Assembly (NCBI GenBank): GCA_021234155.1
Contig: JAJEKV010000011.1
Location: 21,344,677 to 21,408,676 of the forward strand
Direction: 5' to 3'
From: Isoetes taiwanensis
Lineage: Eukaryota > Streptophyta > Lycopodiopsida > Isoetales > Isoetaceae
Length of the DNA stretch: 64,000 nucleotides
Positions 12,782 through 25,800 of this stretch are shown piece by piece. How positions within the stretch are numbered: the first letter of the stretch is position 1; every line of letters starts with the position of its first letter. The notes under the pieces are model-generated. The model searched no databases. It saw only the letters and a program-made list of their open reading frames with translations, and had not been told where the DNA came from. The translations under genes were made by a program, and so were the position numbers.

Positions 12782-13220
12782 ATTCACAGCAGAAGCAAGA
12801 ACTCGAACACTCGATTCTCTGATTTACTGACTGTACACCTTCTGCTCTTCTGCTCTTGCTCTAAGACCCCATCCCTATTAGCCCAAAAATTCAAGGCACC
12901 TTTGCCATGTGGCGAACCCGGTTCTGCAAGGTATATTCCTATTGAATTTTTTTTCCTAATTTGATGACGTGGGTCGTTTACCTTTCCCTTTTTCCGTGTC
13001 ATTGAACACTTCCGAAGTTCCCCGCTTGGGAACCGGGTTTGTCGCTTTGTGTAGATCCGGGTGTTTGATCCGCCTGCTACCCCATGACTCCAAGAAACAG
13101 AATTTTTGCCATCAAATTCGTCATTGTAGATGGCAATTTTGACCATTTCTTTAGTTTCTTTCCTTCCGGAGACAATCATAGAATAGCCGAAACCCTTTTC
13201 TTGAGCCATGAGAGGCAACA
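12782..13220 (-). pseudogene. Unidentified frame MAQEKGFGYS (copy 1)
   Basis: The minus-strand frame starts MAQEKGFGYSMIVSG and continues with KETKEMVKIAIYNDEFDG, which looks protein-like. The later part is low in recognisable pattern and differs between the unit copies. It lies immediately outside the LTR element. It may be an exon that the LTR element landed next to. Family unknown. Confidence 0.2.
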
Positions 13221-14399
13221 GTGTTGGGTCTGCTTTTAATTTTTTTGCAACACAACAGCAACATGATCAATATGGACAGTTTCACCACAGGAAAGAGAAT
13301 TCTCTTGAGATTAAATCAGCTGTCAAACATTCATATTTGTATTAGTTTGTTTGAATTGTATTGTATTTGATTTAATTTATCTTTTTTTTCTCCTTGTATT
13401 TGATTTGTATTGTATTTGATTTGATCGCGCCTCCCAGATTTCACAGAGAAATTTGTCCTTTGCCCGCAAATATTTGAGAGTCACTACATGGTCGCTGACC
13501 AATTGCGTAATCACACAAGAAATATACAACAATTCTCCTTGGTCGAAAAGTGCATTATGTTACAAAGTTCTCCATTCCCCGCCAATATCATATTGTCCAA
13601 TACATATTGTGGAATAACTGTTTCCGTAAACTTTTGTGCAAATTTTCATGATATAAATTTTAAAAAAATGTTTGTACACAAACCTTTATTCACCAGAGTG
13701 CCTTTTGTTTGAATTGCGTATACTTGTTTGAAAGTTTTATTTCCCAAAAGTGTTGAGCATGCAATCATTATCATAACCAAGAAATAAATAAGACTTATCA
13801 AATGATAAAACTAGAGAGATTTGGATAATGCATCCTTTATTAACAACTCAATATGAAGAGCTTCCAGCTTAACATGAATTTGATGTACCATTGTAATATA
13901 TCCAAGTCGCATGTTAGCAAAAGATCATACATCCGCCATTACTCAATATACACATTTCCAAATGATATTTTAGAGAACCTGACAAAAGATCTTTCGATGT
14001 GTCAACCTAGATATTTGAAAAAGCTAGGTCCCATCGGCTTTAATTTGAAGGGCTGAAAGGGTCCGCTCTCAAGCTACTAAAAGCTATTTCCAACATCTAA
14101 AACTTTAGAAGTTCAAAATCCAATTTTTCTTGAGCAAGTATCACCAAATTGGCAATCGAATCCAACAAAACCTCACACACATATATGCAATGAGCAAGAC
14201 AATCCTCACCGCAATATCAGGCCTTGTTCATCTTCACCAAACGCCATGTAATGTCAAATTTAAATGGTAATAGCCGATACAATGAATTGCACACCAAACA
14301 ACAAATGTATAATATGAAAAAAAGACACATTTAATTGCACACCAAACAACAACCGCTTGTTTTGAACATTACACAATTGGACATATTTCCATTGAATGA
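13221..14399. other. No gene supported (copy 1)
   Basis: Includes TTTGATTTGTATTGTATTTGATT repeats at about 13350-13425 and AT-rich noncoding DNA. It probably belongs to the flank or 3' end of the PIF/Harbinger remnant that follows. Confidence 0.4.
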
Positions 14400-14850
14400 A
14401 TGGTCTATCCATCATTCACAAATAATTGTATATGACCACCGCAGCTCAAAACTGCTATTAGGCTCCACCAACAACGGGTTCATTCAAGTATGGGAATGAT
14501 GGGTCAAGCCCACTGTATTCTCAATCACGCCTTTTGGGAGTAATCTACTCAACTCGGCCAATCATAATATTGTGCAACATACAACATGCCAATATAGTTC
14601 TAGACAAAGCCCCTTGTTTGGTTTGTAAATCTTCATGTGAAGGAGTTGCCATGACCGCTTTCAAGAGTCCAAAAGCATGCTCAACCGCCATAATGAAAGT
14701 AGAAGAATGCATGTAATTAAACCTGTCAGTTATAGGAGGCAACTGTGTACCAGGAAATGGTACAATCAACCATGGAAGTAAAGGATAGCCTGCATCACCT
14801 ATGATATATTCTCTAACACTACTAAGTATTCTTCTTGAAGCCCAAAAACT
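14400..14850 (-). pseudogene. PIF/Harbinger-type transposase fragment (copy 1)
   Basis: The minus strand encodes IIGDAGYPLLPWLIVPF (about 14805-14755) and then HSSTF..AVEHAFGLLK and ILACCMLHNI, the C-terminal DDE_Tnp_4 pattern of plant Harbinger/ALP1-like transposases. In that pattern the D of GDAGYP and the E of VEHAFG are catalytic residues. Compared with copy 2, the RMAVEH region is altered (14680-14700) and the frame is lost downstream. The N-terminal catalytic Asp region is not recognisable. Confidence 0.7.
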
Positions 14851-15119
14851 TTCTAAATGTTTAAAGCTATTGTCATAGCCTTCAATAAAATTGCAATCAA
14901 TATAAGCTTGCCTGCATCCATTTCTGGAAAACTAACCTGTGAAGCAATTGCAATACCTAGCTTTGAGTGTAGCAACGATGAGATACTGCAGAACCCAGGT
15001 GCCTTTCACCGGAAAGAATTGGAGGTAAGCAAATCGATTGCAATGGGAACATTTCTTTCCGCCTTCCTTTATCGATGTGGGCTAAATTAAATTATAGGTT
15101 CAATGGGAATAGCAGATGA

Positions 15120-15143
15120 AACAAGATTGCATTTGAAACGGAG
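15120..15143 (+). repeat. Left terminal inverted repeat (copy 1)
   Basis: Contains TTGCATTTGAAACGG, equivalent to 43834-43858; the copy here lacks one G. Its inverted partner (59697-59721) is absent from copy 1 because the duplicated unit ends earlier. Confidence 0.65.
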
Positions 15144-15539
15144 CAAATCATTGAAATGGGAGCAAAAGGAATATTCCTTGAAGATTCCCTATTTTTCTCG
15201 CAAAAATGGCTAAAATGAGGTGGTAAAAAAAAAAAGGGCATAAAATGTATTTTGATCCCTCCAAAATCACCAATTGTTTTCTCCAAACAGAATTGACTAT
15301 GTCAAAGTGACACTTTTTTAGCAATTATAATTTGCCTGAATTGTCTTTTTGGAGCGCACCTCTAATTTAAGAGAACACAAATTTTAACCAAAAATCGGCG
15401 TGAAGTTTACAGCTGAAATAGTAGTATTTTTCAAAATTGAAGATAAAATCTTCATATTCACATCTCAAAATTTACTTTTTTCCTAAGACTCGCCATGTGC
15501 AAAAGTGTGAGGAGTGATAAGAGAGGGATCCAAGACATC

Positions 15540-18500
15540 TTCATGCTCGCTTATGCCATCTTCGCCGCTTACTTTTCATCGCTACTTGAGGAAGTGCTTG
15601 AGTTATCTTCCCTCATCACTATCAATGCATCTGTGAAGCATTCCCAACCTCTTCTTCATCTTCTTCTTCAGAGTTACAAGCCTTCTTAAGCAAGTTGATT
15701 GTTCTCCTTCATGGCGAACGATTGTCCGATTTCAATTTGAAATCATAGCACGTAATACTCACTTGTCGTAAAGTCTAGCTCATCCCCGCATCCAACTTTC
15801 TTCGCCTTTTGCCCTTTCCTTGACTTCTCATTTCTAGCTCATACCTACCTTCAAAAGCATTTTCTCAACGTGTAGCAAGCCAATGAATCTTGAATTTAGT
15901 CACCGTGCCTTCCCTCTTTGATTGTGCAAGCACTTTGGCTATCCAAAAGGTCTCCCCTTGTCATCCTCCTCGCCTAAGAGCAATCAACATACCTTTGGTA
16001 ATTTCGCGACATTACCCGTAGGCTCATTCTGCGCCTTGGTCCGAGGTACATGACCCGGCCCTCATCTTCCTCAGACCGTAGAAATGCATCGCAGCAATGC
16101 TTTGACCTGCCTCGGTCCCGTGGTTGGTAGAAAGCATTAGGCCACTTAAAGGTTCTTGCAACCGCGCCGAAAGCTAGGTTCAATCACGCCTTTTTGTTCT
16201 AGAAAGAAGCCTCCACCACATTTGATCTTCTTCGCGAAGTACTTTAAACCCGCGGAAATTCCATTTCAATGGATTTCAAGGAAGTGACTCGTACTTTTTT
16301 GCCGCTTTGACACTTTTGGATTTTTAGAGGAAGTCGCCAAAGACGCTCCATGGAACTAGTGTCCGAACAGATTTAGGGAAGCGCAATCCTCTACCGCACT
16401 CCACCTTTAGTTGTAGTGTACTTCTTTCCCCGCAAAAGGCTCTCCCATTCTTCAAGTAGAATTTAATGTGATGTTGAAACGTAATGTCATTTAGCTTGTT
16501 CACAAATTGTTCTCTCGCTTGCACGCTGAGAGAAAAAAAAATTTCCTCGTCGGCAATCTCCTTTAGAAGCTCAACTACCGCATGGGAGTGTAAGCGCCTT
16601 CAATGATAATTTAACAAAAATGGGAAGACAAAAGCTTTTTTCCTTCCGAGACGACCGAAAACCTGCTGAAACATTTGATCTATTTGATCGGTAGGTATGC
16701 CCTACTAGTAAGAACCGAGCTTTTTATTTTTCCTCGAAAAATCTCCGTGATCCACTAGCATGGCACAAAGAAGCAAAGAGTGTTTGATTTTTGTTCTCCC
16801 CGTAGTGTTGTCAAGTTGCGTAGAGCATCGGTGGTAACTCCGTTGTTCACAAAGAACCTTGTTAAGAATTGTAATTGTGAGATTCTGATCACCATGCAAA
16901 TTAGGATATGTTAAAAAGACTTTGCACTTTAGACTCCTATTGAAGACCATGGCCCCTACGAGGTGGACCTTTGACAAAGCATTCTTTTTCCTCGCACATC
17001 TTTTAGAATGTTCAAGAAATGAGGTAAAGTCGCCTTTTTCCCTCGATCCATTCCATCAATCACAACGGACATGTACTCAAGTGGACGCCAAGAGCTTTTT
17101 TCCTATGCTTAGCAAGCTTCCTTCTCTACCGCTTGTTGGTCACTTGTTTAGCAAGCTTCAAGGTACAAAATGTCTGAAGGAAGCAGGTCAAAACAATTAC
17201 ATGATGCAAGTACGAAATGAAGAACTTGAACTTACTTTTTTTCGAGCTCGGCCCTGCAGCTTCTTTTTGACTCTTCGCCCGCAAGACATCGTGAGCAATA
17301 CGTGACATTCTATGTCTTCGAGGAATTTTTACAAGGCCAAATTCAGTTTTCCACAATCTAGTGAAATGTGAATAAGAGATATGCTGAGACTGACACCATG
17401 TCTCTTTGTATTCTTTGAAAACATCTTTTTTGTGATGTTATCTCGGTCAAGTGATACATATTGTCGCTTTTGGCAATTTTTCACACGCTTTCTCAAGTAT
17501 TTCTCCATCCATGCCACGCCAGCCTAGGGCATGCATTATTACAACTCTTCCAGCCCACAATGGTCATCAATGCTAGGGTTTTTGTCTAATCTTTTATGTA
17601 TTCGAGATATTCTGAGGAACCTGCAAGGCACAACCATGAAGTATTTTTGACACACTTCTTTAAGCATTGATATAGTGCAAGAAGTTGTGCCCGGCCCTGG
17701 TCTTACATGATAGGCCAAGTAGGTATTCTCGATCCGATATTGTCATAGAACTGTAATTGTCTCTAATTGCACGAAGTTTAGCCATGTTGAATTTGCTAAT
17801 GAATCCCAATGAACAACATGTAGTCCTGAGAATTTTTCTTATTTTCTGCCGTCCATCGATTTCTTCTTCTTACTTTAAGAACATGCTCTCAAGCTGAAAT
17901 CTACTTTGAATTTCTTTGAAGATTGGTTAGAGAACATGTAATCTCGTTGTTCCTTGTCGTGGTCTTCATCCTCCGATGAGAGTTCCACTCTAGAGTGACC
18001 TCCTCTTCCCCTTAGTGGTGTGTTCCCCGGAGGAAAATAAACCACGGACACAAGCATCTTAAAATCTTGAGGGACAAAGGTTAAATTTAGGTGATGGGCC
18101 ATAGGATGTTGTTGCTTGATTGTGTTGACTAGGTGTCTTATCAAACATTTCCTCTTATTGCTGCTTTGAAATTTCGAAAACCCATGTGTCACAACATTTG
18201 TGGGAAGAGGTGGGGACCTTACAACATCGCCTTCATTTGTGCACAAGTCATGGTGAGAAATGTGATGGAGAATTTCACATTCTTGTGGGCATGTTGCAAA
18301 CCTTGTACTTGTTCCCCAAGTAGAGGAGAAGCTAAAAATGGTGGGGGGGCTTTTTCAAACATCTGCTATGGTGCAAAGATCCGCAGCCTTCCGTGATGGT
18401 ACAAAAAGGAGGTGGTAGCCCACCGCGGTACGTGGAGATGGAACGAGGGGAGGAGGCAACCTACTTGAAAGGGCTCTCACCGGCTGGAAAGGTGGTGGCG

Positions 18501-18684
18501 CTTCATCGCATGATGGACTTGGAGAATCGCCTAGGAGTAACAAGGATGTTGTAGAGGCAGAGATGAGGAAGCTTGGGCACCGTGCAAAACACATGCTCAT
18601 CTAGCGCTTCCTCCTCAAGTAGAGGAACTAGGTGCAACAAAAGGTGGTGGAAGTCTGCTCTGGATGCGATTAACCATCTTCAAT
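15540..18684 (-). pseudogene. Gene A, DUF7869-like transposase, badly frame-broken (copy 1)
   Basis: Collinear with 44260-47413 but open only in short pieces. Recognisable remnants are DNTTGRTKIK and YPNLHGDQNLTITILNK (16705-16977), the VKIPRRHRM segment (17290-17340), SSEDEDHDKEQRDYM (17930-17990) and RLPPP repeats (18440-18590). The VGHTHDQ motif is altered at about 16690-16710. Most differences from copy 2 fall at CAG/CTG, so the decay may be partly sequencing error rather than mutation. Confidence 0.6.
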
Positions 18685-18859
18685 AACTTCAACTAGTAGA
18701 GATACGGAAGCAACTTGTGCAAGTTTGCTATTCGAGAATACGAAGTCTCAAGCCAAGGAGAAGTCCGCTATTCCTAATACATGTTAGCACACATTTTGAA
18801 CCAAACGTATTCCATATACATAGAAATGGACATGTGTCCAAGGTGACCTTTAAAAGAGA

Positions 18860-19210
18860 TTTTTGGCCACCGTATTCCGCTTAAAGCTCCAGTCATTCGG
18901 ATCTAGCTTCAATACTTCTGCATTATTTTATTCCATTTTACATAGCACGCAGCATGGAGAGGTGAGCGGTAAAAGTACAATGTACCTGCATATTTCAAAA
19001 ATGTTGTTTAGAGGCCAAAGTGTATTCCTAATACACTTTGTTTTCAAGAGTCAAGCCAAAGTGTATTCAAATACACTTTGGCCCTTCAAATATTGAAGCC
19101 AAAGTGTATTCCATCGAATACACTTTTGCCTTCAAAATTTCAAAAACTTTGCTACAAAACATTATATTTAGTGCATATTTAGCCATTTTAAGCGCTTTAG
19201 CAAAGAGAAT
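18860..19210. promoter_or_regulatory. Intergenic palindrome array (copy 1)
   Basis: Degraded counterpart of 47756-47976. Units of CCAAAGTGTATTC...AATACACTTT are recognisable at about 19012-19125, but the CCAGAA/CCGGAA centre of each palindrome is shortened or changed. Confidence 0.55.
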
Positions 19211-19288
19211 TTAGACATTGTTATTCCGAATACGCTTTCTAGTTTACTTTGCTACTATTAAAACAGCTAGTTATCGTGGATGTTGCAA

Positions 19289-19843
19289 AAGCGTGAACAT
19301 GGTGTTCCAAACCCAAAGAAGCATCAAGCTCACGAAAGCAGAAAACCCGCTACCGAAAAGGAAATGTAAGACTTCCGGGCCACGATATACGGTGAATTTT
19401 CGCACCCAAAGGTACGCCACGAGAGGTTTCGCAGAAAGTACAAAAAGAATGTCACTTTCCGTATGTCCGTCCGCAACCGTGACGTAAAATGGTATGACGA
19501 CTCGAAGTTTGTGTGCATGGGATCCATACAAAGACGCGGAGTCGCTTATCGGGTAGGCCAAGCCAAGACTTTCATTCAAGACGCCAAGGCTACATTGTTC
19601 TTGATGAAGCCTACTTTACAGAAGTCAACGCAAAATTTACACGGTTTTATAGCTTATATTGCCCGCTATATAAATAAGTCGGGCGTTGTCAACTATTCTT
19701 CTCGACGGCCTCCTGCAAAGAGAAATGAAGCAATCGACTATAGTGCTTCCGGGAGAAGAAGAAGGTGGGGGTGAAAGTGCACCAAAGTGGAAGTAAGGAT
19801 GATCATGCAAATTCGGGTTGAGTCCGAACCAAGCACCCCACCA
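19289..19843 (+). pseudogene. Gene B N-terminal exon, frame-broken (copy 1)
   Basis: Matches 48032-48584. Pieces such as DDSKFVCMGS and ILHG-like remnants survive, but single-base changes at former CAG/CTG sites shift the frame several times. The exon is interrupted at 19843/19844 by the CACTA element, with the CCA duplication at 19841-19843. Confidence 0.6.
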
Positions 19844-22800
19844 CACTACAAGAGAAGGGGTCGATTAGTGTCACCTTTTGTGTCAATTTTTGGCCTAGAA
19901 TTGCAAATCAAATTTTCTTAATAACTGACGTTATGGGTGCCACATACTGGTGACACTAATGTAGCAGTGAGAACGTCACATATATTGGCATCGCCTTTGT
20001 CACCTATAGTGGCAATATCTATACCAACTTGTAGCTGCACAGATAGTGTCACCTATAAAGTCAATTATAACACCACGCTTAATGTCAACATTAATGGCGT
20101 GAGTAGAGTCACCTATATCCTCAATGCGTAGTATCATATATAATGTCATATAACGCCATATATTGCATCATTTATAATTTCATATTTAACGTCATTTATA
20201 ATGCCAGTAGTAAAACCATTCGTAATGTTGTAATTATTGTCGTATATAATGTCACTTGTAACACCACTAATTCTACCATATATAATGCCACTAGACCATG
20301 TTAAGAATGTCATTTGTTTTGTCATTTGTTTTGTCATTTATTTTGTCAATGTTAATGCCATGTATTTTATCATTGTTGTCAAATATATTGTCAACGTCAA
20401 TGTCATTGCTTTTGAAGATTGCCACATATAGTGTCATTTGCTAGGTCATGACTAGTGTCACTATTTATGTCAGTTATAGAGGCATTTATTAAGCCATCAA
20501 ATTAAATTACAATTCATTAAATCACCAAAAGCTTCCATTCATTTGATTTCAATTTAAGCAATGGACTTATAAAGCTAACACTATAAAAACTTACAAAGAG
20601 ATAACCAAGACATCATTTAAAAATTCGTAACCTTAATATTTAAAAAAATAATCATTCATATATTTGAAAGGTCGAAGACATCGATCAAAAATCATAATCT
20701 TAACATTTAAAAATAATCATTCATATACTTAAAAGGTTTTGAAAGCATACTTGTTCATAAATCAAACACAAATAAAAACATAGCAAGCTGCTAAAATTCA
20801 ATCATAGTTTAAAAAGATATTAAGGTGATGAAGGTTCTGGTTCTCCTCGCTAAGATATATGTTTTACAAATATCTTTCACCGCTTTTTTTCTTCCGAGGT
20901 GGTGTTCTTGGTCTTGTTTCTAAATCGCTTCCTTAGCACTATCGCTCATCCTCATCGCCACTTCCATCCTTATCGCTATCACTTTCTCGCAGAGTCGGAA
21001 GCAGATGAGTCGCCACCGAAAAGATTCGTAACTAGAGGAGGCATTTGTGCCTACGCCATTTCCCACTTATCCGACACGGCATTACCTTCTCTTTCATCTT
21101 CCTACACGCCCAAAATATGACATTTTATTATTCCTTTTAAACACAAAAACTCAAAACATACAAATTAAAAATTGCACCTTCTCTTCAAGAGACAATGTCT
21201 AGATCCTCCTAACCATACAATACATGGGGCATCGATATCGGCAATATCATTGCCCATGGATTACCTACTTCCACGCCTAGATTGATCTTTGAAGTGCCCG
21301 CTTCATCATCCTATATATAAAAGACGCAGCAAATGAAATAAAGAACGCTAGAAACATCCATATAGACATTCAAGATTATTGGCAATGTGATAGGTCCCAA
21401 TGAGCATAATGACAAATTTTTTTGGTAATGAAGGATGCACGTAACAAAATACAAATTTAAAATGTTCATATCTTGTTAGAAGTTGACTTTGCCTTGAATA
21501 TACACTTCGTGGGCCTTTTCCTAAAAATCCGCATCAAACTTGTAAAGCAACAAGGATTTAATTTATGAGTTAAAGATCATACTAACTACTAGAATCTAAA
21601 TCTGTCGTTGCATAAATACATTCCATAATACCTTGCTAATTTGGAAGGTGGCGAAGAGAGAAAGAAATGCAAGTAAGTTGATATTCGAATTAGTTTGGAA
21701 ATAGTAGTATTAAGATTTCAATGTTGAAAATTTTGAAAGTTGTATAGAATATAAATTTTACCTATAGTGGTGGAACATGTGTGCTCACGTTCATTATAAT
21801 TGGCTTGGAGGGTGTCGATGGGTGTTATTCAAAGGACTTCTAAATAGAACATCAGTATTAGAACACAAAACACAATAATGCAACTATCCAACTATCCTTG
21901 CAAAAGAAAGCATTTTATAGTTACAGAGATCATAACACATGAGGTATATATGCCATGACCACTTATTAGATTGCATTTGGTTGCATGGCAAGCCTAGCAT
22001 ATTTGTCAGGTTGTAATAAAATGTTGAGCATGTACCGATTCACAAATGGGAAAAGGTGGCACAGTGAGAAAGGTGGCACACGATACCTACTACATTTGAT
22101 TCAATAAATGGAAAGGTGGCTGTGAAAGGTCACATGTATACGACTACATTTTTTCCCTCATTTTGCACACAATCTTAATGTATACTTTTATTATTGTAAT
22201 ATAAGATCAACTTGTAGATAATGAAAGGTCACATGTATACGACTACATTTTTTCCCTCATTTTGCACACAATCTTAATGTATACTTTTATTATTGTAATA
22301 TAAGATCAACTTGTGGATAAGTACGTTGGTAACTTATGTTCTACTATATTTGCAAAACGTTGGTAACTTATATTCCTCTACATTTGCAAAAAGAATGCTG
22401 CAAAAGTGTGAGTAATAGCAGTGCATTGAATGTCCATTCTCCATTTTTTGACCTGAAAAATTGAGGCTGTTGCAATTCCCAATTTCATCTTAAATTACAA
22501 AGGGAATTTATCATAAGTTGTTGTGGTTTCTGAGATATGTTTTGAACCCTTAGGGTGAAGAAAAACTTAGGTGGACTCTAATGAGAAGATGGATAAGAAC
22601 AATTTAAAATCCTGTAAATGTTATTAACCACTTTTGCAACTTTGGCTCTGATGTATCTTTCAGGCATTAAGAGCAACACTTCTAATTCTGCCATAATGAT
22701 GCGAATCTTTCAAGAATGGCCTTAGTGCCACATATGTTATTTACACTTATTCTTATGCTAAGAATGAACTATCTGTTACCATCTTAATTTGCATCTGATG

Positions 22801-25800
22801 TTGTTTACTGTGAAAGTACTAAATAATATAATGTGGTACAGCAGCATGGCACACTATAAAATGGAAATGAGTTGCCTCAAGCACCAGGCTCTTTACATTT
22901 GCAAAAGAATAACATGTCAAAACGAATATAAGCAGACATGAATAAGAAGCATGAAATTTTTATGCTGCACATTGACAATAAAAGCATTAGAGAGATAAAG
23001 AGTTGGCACAAATTTCGTCAAAAAGAGGAGGAATTAGCGAGAAATCTGAGTTCGGATGGGAAGTAGCAATAGCCCAACATAACATATGGACATATAGAAA
23101 TTCACTGCTCAAACTGATTGCTTTAAATCAAATAATAGTATGACGCCATAATAATGATGCTTCATCCGATCTAGATGACAATAACCCCGAGCTTTAAACT
23201 ACCGCACAAATAACCTCTACTACTTGGTGTTGCCGCATTATAACACACTAAACAATAGAAAGGAAATAGTCTACTGATTCTCACATACATTGATTAATAA
23301 ATCCGCGATGTAATTCATGGTAAAGTTCAAAAGGATTATTTTCGCCAGCATGCCCTTGAGTCATTCCCAATTCATTGCAAACAAATGGGAGATTATAAAC
23401 CATGTATGTTTAATCTTGTGCGCTGTCAAAGGCAAGAGCAGTTTCTACCAAAGGAAAAGATGATACGAAAGTCAATGCTAAGCGTAACTCTTGACGGATC
23501 TATTTCCCCTGCTGGTTGCAATGATATTCCTAGGTGGAAAAATGGTTTTGGGCTATTTTTAACCGATAAAGGACCCTCAGATGTCATTGATGCAAGGTCA
23601 ATGCAATGGCTAAATCAAAGCTTGAATCTATGCTTGAAACCTATGCAATAGACGACAAACAAATCAATGGGCAATCTGCCTTTGCCTATGAACAGAGATC
23701 TGACAAAATAGGAGCTTCAAGTGGACACAAAAGATAATCACCAACCTGAAGACTTATGTGTCACTGAACATTCCATGCAATCGCCGGGCAGTAAAAATCA
23801 TAAAGGGCAAGTTACAAATTTTTAAGAGTTAAGAAACATTAATGGACGTAAAAGAGAAATTGAGCAGCATCGGGCGAGCAGCCATAAAAAGCTACAACGC
23901 TTAGATCGATGTAGCAAAACAATAATTTTTGCCTCAAAGACCAGCCCAAGACAATTAAATTGTTTAAGAGGCTACCAACACCAAAGGTTTACACCTGAAA
24001 CTTCATGGGCATTTTCAAAAGCATGTAAGCCTGAAACGATGGACATGAGTGTATTCAAGCATGGAATAGATTTGCAAACTTTTGTTATTGATCAATTTCA
24101 TTATAGGCAAGATATAAAAGAAAAGCTTAAGCTGCTGATTGTTGACATAATCGTAGAACACATGCACCTAAATAAAAGGATCTAGCTATGTTAGAATAGC
24201 ACCATATTAATGAAGAGAACATTCTCTTTACCCGTATGAACGTAAAACTTATTGTCAACCTCATCCTTTAAACGACCTTCTCTGGCTTTCTTCTTCTGCA
24301 ACAGCCTACAACCTAGTGGCTGGATAATTCATTGATTTCGTTGTTGCATGGTCTTGTGTAACAGGCATTCCCGAAAATGCAGTAAATGAAATCAGAACGT
24401 AAATAAAAGGTTGTACATACATGCTAACAGAGAAGCTACCTTGCACCACTTCTTAGATTACTTGCGCTAGCTCCCCATGCCATGGTAACACATTCTCGCT
24501 CGAGGAACCATGTTAAACAAACCGGTTGTAGGATCATTGGTACCAAAATGAGGATTTTGCACAACTATATTGAGAACAATAATGCCTTTTGTACCCTAAT
24601 GTAATAGATTAAGTAAAATTACCATGTAAGGCAATACCTATAAAGGAACCCTCAAAACAACTCCCTCAAATCGTAGGATCGCTACACAAAGCTCAGCGGC
24701 ACCTCGAATTACAGAGTCGATTAAGGTGAGTAAGCACGCGAATATCAACCGACCACATCTCCCCGCAAATCAAACAGATTGTGATTTATAAAAGCTTGCA
24801 AGACAACCACAAAATGATGGATTAAAGCCAAAGTTTTTACCAAAACAGAGGTTTGTAGATGCAGGGGTTTGCCGATGGTCCAAATCGTATTGTCTAAAAA
24901 AAAATCATATAAACTCTACCTCAAGACCTCCTAAATTATAAGAAACCTTAAAATTGCCATGGCTCCATTCCGGCATCCGCCATGGCCGTAATCTAACAAC
25001 CTCTCACTGCAATAGCCCTAAATAAAATATTATCCAAGAACCTAGACTGGTAAGGCTCACACCGAGATAATCGTAAGAATCTTCTATTTTCTTACTTCAC
25101 ACACGCCTCTCGTGCATTTCTCCGCATCCCTTTCCGAATTTTGTGGAAGTCCATGCCTTCATATCGTGAAAGTTTAACCTCCATAAAGCATACCACGAAA
25201 ATCTTTTATGATTTTCGAAATCAAAACTTCTCCCATCAAAAGCCCATAAAACCTTAGGAAATGAACTTTAAAAAATCCAAAAATTTTCTTCTAGACCGAA
25301 AATCCAAATTTAAACAATAGGATATGAATTTATAAATATTCTTACCTTTTCTCCAGATACCTTTTAAGGGCCCTAATCCAAATTTTAAACCCACCGCCTC
25401 GAGATTATTTCTTCTACCGCATGGCAGAGGGATATCCACAATAATACGTAAACTAAAAAAACAATAATGAAACAAAATATGAAATCCTTCGATGTATAAC
25501 ACGACATTAACAAGTATAACAAGATATATAAGTTAGTATTTAATTTTTTAAACTTACAAATTCAAATTTTGATGGAGTCCAATCCTCATGAACCCTGTTC
25601 TAGGCTTCTTTCTTTCTGCTACAAGAAAGATTCTTTTGTCTTCGCTTTCCTTCTTACTATCTTCCTTAAATAACTCCCACGCTCTCTTTCTTTGTAACTG
25701 TTTCCCTCATTCTTGATTTTCTCGCACTGCTTTCCTCAACTTATATCTACAATACATATGTGCAATTCTTTTTTTAGAAAGTAAAGTATGAAAATGAACA

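Noticed and set aside
22124-22321. Possible CRISPR-like array
   Set aside because: Two adjacent 99-bp units without spacers in a eukaryotic CACTA element.
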